A DNA stretch of 10,091 nt from Tannerella sp. (GTDB taxonomy: Bacteria > Bacteroidota > Bacteroidia > Bacteroidales > Tannerellaceae). Positions 1 to 5,018 of the stretch are shown here, one piece after another. The stretch spans positions 1-10,091 of the forward strand of contig JAIRXI010000357.1 of assembly GCA_031268395.1 (NCBI GenBank), given 5' to 3'. Both the position numbers and the translations under genes were made by a program. The notes beneath the pieces were generated by a model that worked only from the letters and a program-made list of their open reading frames with translations, was not told where the DNA came from and did no database searches. Each line of letters begins with the position of its first letter. The stretch's first letter is position 1.

Positions 1-17
1 AAATTGTGCTTCTTCAT
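1..17 (-). CDS. Start of an unidentified gene, cut by the window edge
   Basis: An ATG at 17..15 opens a minus-strand frame reading Met-Lys-Lys-His-Asn before the window ends. Five codons cannot identify the product; a Met-Lys-Lys start would suit a secreted protein but proves nothing. Support comes from context. The 25 bases before the ATG are very A-rich with few G or C, as is usual for well-translated genes in Bacteroidota, and a TAnnTTTG-type promoter box ends 43 bases upstream. The gene would lie downstream of, and in the same direction as, the UpxY-like antiterminator, so it could be the first gene of a locus that protein serves. That link is inference. Confidence 0.45.
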
Positions 18-60
18 TTGCTTGTTTATTTGTTTCAATATTACACTTTTTAAAGACGGA

Positions 61-68
61 CAAAGGTA
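61..68 (-). promoter_or_regulatory. Putative -7 promoter box (TACCTTTG) for the gene at the left edge
   Basis: Read on the minus strand the box is TACCTTTG, a full match to the Bacteroidota primary-sigma -7 consensus TAnnTTTG. Transcription would start near position 55 and give a leader of roughly 37 bases before the ATG at 17. No good TTTG -33 element stands at the usual 19 to 21 base spacing; that place is occupied by one copy of a direct repeat (85..101). The promoter may therefore be weak or depend on an activator. Confidence 0.5.
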
Positions 69-84
69 AGGCTTTTTCTTGGAT

Positions 85-141
85 CACCCGTAAAACCATG
101 TGTTTTTTCTGATAACAAATGGGGCACGGGTAAAACCATGT
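85..141. repeat. 17-bp direct repeat pair, 40 bp apart
   Basis: Copies at 85..101 (CACCCGTAAAACCATGT) and 125..141 (CACGGGTAAAACCATGT) differ at two of 17 positions and start exactly 40 bp apart, close to four helical turns. The near copy covers the place where a -33 element of the promoter at 61..68 should be; the far copy lies one even step upstream. The right copy also enters a short palindrome, CCATG-TATT-CATGG at 136..149. Possible protein-binding sites for the gene at the left edge. The repeat is seen directly; the regulatory role is inferred. Confidence 0.5.
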
Positions 142-206
142 ATTCATGGAACGAAGCGCCTGATGATCGCTGCACGGCAAACCGGCGTTTCGGACAGATA
201 ACTTCA

Positions 207-384
207 TTTCCACCTCATTTTAATAACAAAACAACCTCAGTAGCAAGTACGCAGATGATGATCATACAGGCGGACCTCATTACCTCATTACCTCCTGTAA
301 AGAATAAGGTAATGAGGTTTTGCCGAAGGGTTCATGCCTTGCCTGCGCTACGGAGGTTGTTTTGTTATTAAAAGGAGGTGGAAA
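207..384. repeat. 37-bp near-perfect inverted repeat enclosing 104 bp
   Basis: The arm at 207..243 is the reverse complement of the arm at 348..384 with only two mismatches in 37 positions. Both mismatches are the same kind: an A before a pyrimidine-rich stretch in the left arm faces a G in the right arm. The arms share the core TTTTAATAACAAAACAACCTC. The enclosed 104 bp hold a tandem 8-mer and a 12-bp hairpin. The total of 178 bp is the size of a miniature inverted-repeat element or an invertible segment, but I see no target-site duplication, no recombinase gene nearby and no convincing internal promoter. A cruciform or a long RNA hairpin is the other reading. Confidence 0.8.
274..318. repeat. 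Tandem 8-mer (CCTCATTA) with a 12-bp hairpin
   Basis: CCTCATTA occurs two and a half times in a row at 275..294. The sequence ACCTCATTACCT, present both at 274..285 and 282..293, is the exact reverse complement of 307..318, so either copy can form a perfect 12-bp stem; the nearer choice leaves a 13-base loop. The two options would be mutually exclusive. On the plus strand the stem is followed by TTTT only, and on the minus strand by no U-tract, so it is a poor intrinsic terminator on both strands. Confidence 0.65.
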
Positions 385-392
385 GGAGGTGG
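371..392. repeat. 11-bp tandem duplication AAAGGAGGTGG
   Basis: AAAGGAGGTGG occurs twice without a gap at 371..381 and 382..392. The first copy belongs to the right arm of the 37-bp inverted repeat; the second lies mostly outside it. The unit contains a perfect anti-16S-like AAGGAGGTG, but no start codon follows at a usable distance on the plus strand, so it is not called a ribosome binding site. Confidence 0.6.
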
Positions 393-400
393 TTGGAGTA

Positions 401-446
401 TCACCCGCTGCCGGGGCTTAGCGTCATCCACTACCGGGGCTTAGCG
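401..446. repeat. 23-bp tandem repeat, two copies
   Basis: Positions 401..423 and 424..446 are head-to-tail copies identical at 20 of 23 positions. The last 13 bases (CCGGGGCTTAGCG) are identical. The three differences fall at unit positions 4, 7 and 10, all are transitions, and they are spaced exactly three bases apart. The unit length is not a multiple of three, so the two copies cannot both be read in one frame. It is GC-rich, unlike the repeat to its left. Confidence 0.7.
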
Positions 447-471
447 CCTCCCGATACCGAACGTCCATAAT

Positions 472-548
472 TGTGAGATTCGAAATACCGCCATGTAATC
501 CCAAAATATCCCATAGCCGTATGATCCGGGGGCATTTCAAATCTCACA
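472..548 (-). repeat. 15-bp inverted repeat just downstream of the upxY-like gene
   Basis: TGTGAGATTCGAAAT at 472..486 faces ATTTCAAATCTCACA at 534..548 across a 47-base loop. On the minus strand, the direction of the upxY-like transcript, all 15 positions pair, one as G-U. On the plus strand the same position would be a C-A mismatch. The stem begins 18 bases after the upxY-like stop codon. No U-tract follows, so it is not a standard intrinsic terminator; it may act in mRNA 3'-end protection, as an attenuator, or be a DNA recombination or binding site. Confidence 0.55.
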
Positions 549-566
549 GAAGCGGGGCGCTGTCCG

Positions 567-1073
567 CTATTTCAGCCGGTCGAGGCGTGCGACCTTCGTC
601 AGGTCTACGCTGATCGTGCATCCCAACGGCTCGATGTAGAGTACCAGGTATTTTTTCCTTATTTCCTGTATCTTTCCGGAAATATGTTTGAACGAACCGG
701 CAAGGATCTCGACCTCTTCGCCTTCGCAGAGGGGATGTTCGGCGGCAAGTTCCAGGAATTGCCGGATGGCGTCGATTTCCTGCGGACGGATGACGGCCGG
801 CTTTCCGCAGTAATACACAATGCGTATCACACCATACACCTCCCGCAAGAGCAGTTGCAACTCCGCCTCCCGGCAATGCACGAAGATATAGGAGGGAATG
901 AGCGGCCTTTCAATGATTTTCACCCGGTCCGACCATACGCGGGGCGACCGGTGCAGCGGCAGGTAAGTCTCCTTCTCCATCGCATCCAGGCGGTCTTTGA
1001 CTTTCTTTTCCGCTCGGGGAAAAGTATACAGTGCATACCAGTTTATTTTGCTGTCTGTCTTGCCCCGCAACAT
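567..1073 (-). CDS. UpxY-family NusG-like transcription antiterminator
   Basis: A 168-residue NusG paralogue. The N-terminal NGN domain (about residues 11 to 108) starts with the typical NWYALYTFPRAEKKV and contains RPLIPSYIFV near residues 56 to 65, the stretch that packs on RNA polymerase in NusG and RfaH. A KOW-like domain fills about 115 to 165. Length and sequence fit the UpxY group, which in Bacteroides promotes readthrough of capsular polysaccharide operons; housekeeping NusG is usually somewhat longer. It starts 9 bases after the stop of the glycoside hydrolase gene and so appears to be the last gene of the ftsK cluster, without a promoter or leader of its own. UpxY genes are normally first in a polysaccharide operon, which makes this placement odd. 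Its target may be the locus left of the window (inference). Confidence 0.85.
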   Translation of the reverse strand: MLRGKTDSKINWYALYTFPRAEKKVKDRLDAMEKETYLPLHRSPRVWSDRVKIIERPLIPSYIFVHCREAELQLLLREVYGVIRIVYYCGKPAVIRPQEIDAIRQFLELAAEHPLCEGEEVEILAGSFKHISGKIQEIRKKYLVLYIEPLGCTISVDLTKVARLDRLK

Positions 1074-1082
1074 GCTTGCTGT

Positions 1083-2567
1083 TTATTTTTCGAAAATGGA
1101 ATGATAATAATAGGTTTCGTAGGAGGGCAGACTCTCCATCCGGTAACGGTTGGAGGCCGTTACGCAAAACAGGTACCCTTTTTCCTCCGCGAGGCCTACC
1201 GGCAGGTAAATCTCCCGGCTGCGGAGGCCGGTGGCCAGGATCGACTGCGCCCGATTGGTATCGAGCGTGTCGGCCAGCGAATAATATACCGTATACGTAT
1301 GTTCGCCCGGCGGGGAGGTGTCTTCCCACGAGAGCCGCAGGCAGTCGTCTTCGAGCGTGACGGTCATCTCCCGCGGCGCATCCGGAGGCAGCGAGTCGGC
1401 CAGCCAGGTCAGCGGCGGGAGTTGTGCCGGGAACTGAAACAGGTGATTCTTCAACTCGCTGTACAGCCCCTTTTCGTCCCCCACCACGAATCTGGCGCGA
1501 AAAAAGGCGCAGCCGTCTCCTCCCTGCCGACGCACATAATTAATCTGGTCGACCATTTCCGACAGATTCCAGTCGCCTTCCTTCCGGTTCAGCCGGTAGG
1601 CGCCCAGGCCGGCTACCATGTTCCGCTGCTCGACCTGCTCCACCCAGGTGCTCACAAAGGGATAAAAATCGTTCTCCCGATAATACATCATGGGGACGAT
1701 CATGTCCTGCTTGCCTGCCTGCAGCCAGGCTTTCGGATCCTGGAAGACGTCGTCGAAAGCCGTCCAGCCGGCATTTGGCGTCTGCATGTTCCGGCGGTAT
1801 TTGCCCAGCGGAGAACTGCTCACCTGTACCCACGGCTTGGTCTGCCTCACCCAGTCGTACACACGTTCCATCAGCCGGTTAATATTCCCGCGCCGCCAGT
1901 CGGCCAGGCTTTGCCCGTTCCCGTAGGCGGCAAATGTCTTTCCGTCGGGGAAGGCGTGCGCTTTCTCCGGGTAACGGACGTAATCGAACTGGATGCCGTC
2001 TACATCATAGCGATCGACAATTTCCCGGACAATGGACAGGATGTAGTCGCACGTGCCGGGATGACCGGGGTCCAGGTACCAGTTGCCGTCGTGCTGCAGG
2101 CAAAGTTCGGGATGCCGCCTCACGACGGACAGCGCGCCCTGTTCTTCGACCACCCTGGACGAACCGGCCGGATAGGTGACCAGGAAGGCATGACATTCCA
2201 GCCCTCGCCCGTGACATTCGTCAATCACGAACGCCAGCGGATCGTATCCCGGCAGTACGCCGTATTTCCCCGAAAAGACCCTGGATGCCGGTTCTATCTC
2301 CGACGGATAGATCACGTCGCCGCGCAGCCGCGCCTGTACGAACACCGTGTTGAAATTGGCTGCCTTCAAACGGTCGAGCAATGTGCGCAGTTCTTCCTGC
2401 TGGCGGATCCGTCCGGCTTCGTCGAAGGCCGGTTGCGTCGGCCAGTCCAGCCCGTAGATAGTGGTCAGCCAGACGGCCCGTATCTCTCTCTTGGGCACGT
2501 CGGCTCCGCTCGCATACACGGCCCCCGTCAGCCAGAGCGCCATGAAGAATTTCCCGAATATATTCAT
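1083..2567 (-). CDS. Secreted GHL10-type (DUF187) glycoside hydrolase with C-terminal Fn3-like domain
   Basis: The 494-residue product has an N-terminal signal peptide (hydrophobic stretch about residues 5 to 19, likely cut near residue 20). The family fingerprint follows: REIRAVWLTTIYGLDWP (28 to 43), FNTVFVQARLRGDVIYPSEIEP (72 to 93, quoted in part), and DVDGIQFDYVRYP (188 to 200), whose Asp-Gly-Ile-x-Phe-Asp-Tyr core is typical of the TIM-barrel DUF187/GHL10 group. A likely Fn3 domain with SWEDTSPPGEHTYTVYYS occupies about 395 to 490. These proteins are thought to act on cell-envelope glycans, but the substrate cannot be told here. Its ATG overlaps the stop of the GDPD gene as ATGA, so the two secreted enzymes are translationally coupled. 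The upxY-like gene follows after 9 bases. Confidence 0.88.
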   Translation of the reverse strand: MNIFGKFFMALWLTGAVYASGADVPKREIRAVWLTTIYGLDWPTQPAFDEAGRIRQQEELRTLLDRLKAANFNTVFVQARLRGDVIYPSEIEPASRVFSGKYGVLPGYDPLAFVIDECHGRGLECHAFLVTYPAGSSRVVEEQGALSVVRRHPELCLQHDGNWYLDPGHPGTCDYILSIVREIVDRYDVDGIQFDYVRYPEKAHAFPDGKTFAAYGNGQSLADWRRGNINRLMERVYDWVRQTKPWVQVSSSPLGKYRRNMQTPNAGWTAFDDVFQDPKAWLQAGKQDMIVPMMYYRENDFYPFVSTWVEQVEQRNMVAGLGAYRLNRKEGDWNLSEMVDQINYVRRQGGDGCAFFRARFVVGDEKGLYSELKNHLFQFPAQLPPLTWLADSLPPDAPREMTVTLEDDCLRLSWEDTSPPGEHTYTVYYSLADTLDTNRAQSILATGLRSREIYLPVGLAEEKGYLFCVTASNRYRMESLPSYETYYYHSIFEK

Positions 2568-3340
2568 TCTTTGCTATATACCGTTGATATCCATTTCAAG
2601 GCATCGTTCGGGAGGTCGGTAGTGATAAAGTCCGCGCCGGCATCCGTCATCTCGCCCATCAGCGTCGTATCATTTACCGTCCATACATTGATTCCCAAAC
2701 CCAGCGCCTTGGCTTCCCTGAACCATTGCGGGTTTTTCTGCATCACACCGTAGTGATAGTCCAGCCCTGCAAAGCCCAACGCCTTCAGTTCCCCGGGCGA
2801 CAGTTCCCCGTTCAGGTAATACACATCCGCTTCCGGCGCCAGCCGGATAAATTCCTTTCCTGCATCCAGGTTGAAGGTAATGAATTCCGTTCGCGGCAAC
2901 AGTTTCTTTTCCTTTAGCAACTCGATCGAAATCTGCGCCGCTTCCCGGTTTCGTTCGGGGGTTGCATGGGATTTCAGTTCAAAGACCAGCCGGAGTTGCG
3001 TGCGCCGCGCTGCTTCCAGGTATTCGCGCGCCGTCGGGATTTTCTCGCCGTTTGGAAGACGAAAGTCTTTGACGGCGGCATACGGACTTTGCTGTATGGC
3101 GACACCTTCCACGGCATGGTCATGGTTGACCACCAGTATGTCGTCCGCCGTCAGGTGGACGTCGAACTCCACGGCGTAAGCGTTAATTTCGTCGGCGCGT
3201 ATCAGCGCCGCAATTGAATTTTGCGCCGACCCGCGCGACTGCCAGTATCCGCGATGGGCCACTACCAGCGGTCTGTCCTGCGCTGCCAGAGGCCAGCAGG
3301 ACAGCAGGATCAGCGCCATTCCCAAACATCTTTTTTTCAT
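2564..3340 (-). CDS. Secreted glycerophosphodiester phosphodiesterase family protein
   Basis: The 258-residue product starts with a signal peptide (MKKRCLGMALILLSCWPLAA, cut near Ala20-Gln21). The GDPD TIM-barrel residues are present: His29-Arg30-Gly31, the metal pair Glu58-x-Asp60, catalytic His73-Asp74, and Glu121-Leu-Lys123. The usual PENT motif reads AQNS (39 to 42), a change I know from Bacteroidales members; the Glu-x-Asp and third Glu metal ligands known from characterised GDPDs are kept, so activity is expected. The likely role is hydrolysis of glycerophosphodiesters to glycerol 3-phosphate and an alcohol in the periplasm; another phosphodiester substrate is possible. It starts 27 bases after the trxB stop and overlaps the glycoside hydrolase gene by four bases. 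Confidence 0.9.
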   Translation of the reverse strand: MKKRCLGMALILLSCWPLAAQDRPLVVAHRGYWQSRGSAQNSIAALIRADEINAYAVEFDVHLTADDILVVNHDHAVEGVAIQQSPYAAVKDFRLPNGEKIPTAREYLEAARRTQLRLVFELKSHATPERNREAAQISIELLKEKKLLPRTEFITFNLDAGKEFIRLAPEADVYYLNGELSPGELKALGFAGLDYHYGVMQKNPQWFREAKALGLGINVWTVNDTTLMGEMTDAGADFITTDLPNDALKWISTVYSKE

Positions 3341-3367
3341 TTCAGTTCTTTTTATGGTGTGCGTAAA

Positions 3368-4351
3368 TCAGTTCCCTTTTTCCACCAGGTAACGTTCCGC
3401 TTCGATGGCCGCCCGGCAGCCGGCGGCGGCAGCCGTGACAGCCTGCCGGTATACCGGGTCGGCCACGTCGCCGGCGGCAAACACGCCCGGCAGCTTTGTG
3501 CAGGGCGTACCCGGACGGGTAAGGAGGTACCCGTTCCCGTCCGTTTCGAGCCAGGGCTTGAAGAGGCCGGAATCGGGAGTGTGGCCAATGGCGAGGAAAA
3601 AGCCGTCAATGGCAATCGTTACCTCTTCTTCGTCCGGTTCGCCCCTGCGTTTCACCAGGCGGGCGCCTTCGACGCCGTCCCGGCCAAACAGTCCGAGAGT
3701 GTTGTGTTCAAAGAGGATTCGGATGTTCGGCGTTTGAAACACGCGCTCCTGCATCACTTTCGAGGCACGCAGGAAGGATTTGCGCACAATCAGGAAGACC
3801 TGCGAGGCCAGGCGGGAGAGATAGAGCGCATCTTCGCAGGCGGTGTCGCCTCCGCCTGTGACGGCTACGTTTTTCCCGCGGTAAAAAAAGCCGTCGCACG
3901 TGGCGCAGGCCGAGACGCCCATCCCGGCGTATGTCTGTTCGTCGGGCAGGCCAAGGTATTTGGCCGACGCGCCGGTGGCGATAATCAGCGTTTCCGTTTC
4001 AAGCGTGGCCGGCCCGTCGACCGTTATTTTGTATGGCGCAGCCGACAAATCCGCGCCGGTGACAACGCCGGCGCGGATGTCCGTTCCGAAGCGGAGGGCC
4101 TGCTGTCGCATGTCTTCCATCATGCCGGCGCCGGAAACGCCCTGCGGATAGCCGGGGAAATTCTCTACCTCCGTGGTGGCCGTCAACTGTCCGCCCGGCT
4201 GAAGGCCCTCATAGAGGACAGGGGACATGCCGGCACGCGAGGCATAGATGGCGGCCGTGTAACCGGCCGGCCCCGACCCGATAATCAAACATCGTACTTT
4301 TTCCATATCAGTCATCTCTGTTTCAGGATTTATAATTTCTTCTCTTTTCAT
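3368..4351 (-). CDS. trxB: Thioredoxin-disulfide reductase TrxB
   Basis: This cytoplasmic flavoenzyme passes electrons from NADPH via FAD to thioredoxin. Visible motifs, numbered from the start at 4351: FAD-binding GSGPAG (25 to 30), redox-active Cys149-Ala-Thr-Cys152, dinucleotide-binding GGGDTA (166 to 171), the VRKSFLRASKVMQER segment (189 to 203) where other TrxB enzymes have HRRxxxR for the NADPH phosphate, and the C-terminal FAD motif GVFAAGDVAD (289 to 298). The altered HRR segment looks normal for Bacteroidales. Three starts are possible: 4351 (327 residues), 4315 (315) and 4306 (312). The family is usually 310 to 320 long, favouring the shorter forms, but only 4351 has a good Shine-Dalgarno site. 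It lies 25 bases after the lolA-like stop. Confidence 0.95.
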   Translation of the reverse strand: MKREEIINPETEMTDMEKVRCLIIGSGPAGYTAAIYASRAGMSPVLYEGLQPGGQLTATTEVENFPGYPQGVSGAGMMEDMRQQALRFGTDIRAGVVTGADLSAAPYKITVDGPATLETETLIIATGASAKYLGLPDEQTYAGMGVSACATCDGFFYRGKNVAVTGGGDTACEDALYLSRLASQVFLIVRKSFLRASKVMQERVFQTPNIRILFEHNTLGLFGRDGVEGARLVKRRGEPDEEEVTIAIDGFFLAIGHTPDSGLFKPWLETDGNGYLLTRPGTPCTKLPGVFAAGDVADPVYRQAVTAAAAGCRAAIEAERYLVEKGN

Positions 4352-4357
4352 GCATTT

Positions 4358-4363
4358 CTCCTT
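4358..4363 (-). promoter_or_regulatory. Shine-Dalgarno site AAGGAG before the long trxB start
   Basis: AAGGAG lies 6 bases before the ATG at 4351 and is the clearest Shine-Dalgarno match I see in front of any start in this window. It supports the longer TrxB form even though the shorter starts at 4315 or 4306 fit the family length better. An extra ATG at 4355 in another frame soon hits a stop. Confidence 0.45.
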
Positions 4364-4376
4364 TTCCTTTCCTTCC

Positions 4377-5018
4377 TCATCTCAAGTCCACGATTTCCGC
4401 CTCCGGGTATTCGGCTGCGGGAAACGTAAACGACTCGTCCGGCAGGTCAAGTCCCGTCTGCATTCCGGCAATCCGGACCACGCTCCGGAGTTTGTTCTTC
4501 ATCGTCACAGTCATTCGCGCCGGCAGCGAGGTGGTCCGGTCCAGCTGCAATTCAACCGTCTCCACGTCCTGACTGTTTCTGGCAGCCAGCGAGACGTCGT
4601 CGGCCTTTTTCCCCTCGCCGGTAGTGCTTTCGCCGATACAGGCCGGTTTGAAGTTTTTCTTCCAGGTGCGCAGCAGCGTTACCGGATTGGTAAACTGCAG
4701 TTCTTCGCCCGACGGACGGGTGATATTCACTTCGTCCGTACGCACCACATAGGTCCACTGGGTCGAGCCGTCGTACCACGTGCGCGTGTCGGATGTGATG
4801 AGTACGAACTTGTTGCCTTTCATCCGGATCGTGCCTTCAAAACTTTCCGCGACTTGCTGGTTTTCGTCGCGAAAGCTTGCCTCAAACTGCGCCGATATTC
4901 CGCCGGCTTTTTCGTAGGCGGCGGCGGCTTTCTCCATCAGCGCTTCGGCTTTCTGCGCCGGAGCGAAACCCGTTGCCGCCAGGCAGCAGCATACGATTTG
5001 TATCCATTTCCGTTTCAT
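4377..5018 (-). CDS. lolA: LolA-like periplasmic lipoprotein carrier protein
   Basis: The 213-residue product has a Sec signal peptide (hydrophobic run about residues 6 to 18, likely cut after Ala-Pro-Ala near residue 21). The mature part shows a LolA-like pattern: an amphipathic helix with many alanines (24 to 38), then SAQFEASFRD (42 to 51), FEGTIRMKGNKFVLI (60 to 74), and WYDGSTQWTYVVRTDEVNI (81 to 99), which resembles the F-x-G-x-x-x-x-x-x-P-x-x-F and D-G-x-x-x-W-x-Y patterns of the family. LolA carries lipoproteins across the periplasm to the outer membrane. No LolB-like gene is nearby, as is usual for Bacteroidota. The start overlaps the ftsK stop as ATGA, so expression is coupled to ftsK. 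The triple cysteine at 10 to 12 lies inside the signal peptide and has no lipobox spacing. Confidence 0.85.
   Translation of the reverse strand: MKRKWIQIVCCCLAATGFAPAQKAEALMEKAAAAYEKAGGISAQFEASFRDENQQVAESFEGTIRMKGNKFVLITSDTRTWYDGSTQWTYVVRTDEVNITRPSGEELQFTNPVTLLRTWKKNFKPACIGESTTGEGKKADDVSLAARNSQDVETVELQLDRTTSLPARMTVTMKNKLRSVVRIAGMQTGLDLPDESFTFPAAEYPEAEIVDLR

Larger units (their letters stand above)
18..566. other. Structured intergenic region between upxY-like gene and left-edge gene
   Basis: About 550 bases without a convincing gene. The one open frame of note, on the plus strand at 138..371, runs through the inverted repeat, resembles no family I know and has no promoter context, so I do not call it. 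The stretch is more AT-rich than the genes and holds five separate repeat structures, listed individually. I find no tRNA, no UpxZ-like gene and no classical terminator with a long U-tract. Confidence 0.7.

Noticed and set aside
138..371. A 77-codon plus-strand frame in the intergenic region
   Set aside because: It runs through the inverted repeat and tandem repeats, shows no domain and no upstream signals; the frame is probably open by chance.
207..384. Invertible capsule promoter of the Bacteroides type
   Set aside because: Inverted repeats are present, but the best internal match to TAnnTTTG (TTGTTTTG at 357..364) has a mismatch and no -33 partner, and the good promoter box at 61..68 lies outside the repeats. 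Kept only as a possibility to test by read mapping.
371..392. Two perfect AAGGAGGTG Shine-Dalgarno-like sequences on the plus strand
   Set aside because: No start codon follows at 5 to 12 bases, and the sequence is explained by the tandem duplication and inverted repeat.
1..566. CRISPR array, because of several short repeats
   Set aside because: Each repeat occurs only two or three times, with different units and no regular spacers.
684..2753. A 689-codon open frame on the plus strand, antisense to the upxY-like and GHL10 genes
   Set aside because: It lies opposite genes with clear family motifs, has no domain I recognise and no promoter. Long antisense frames are common in GC-rich coding DNA.
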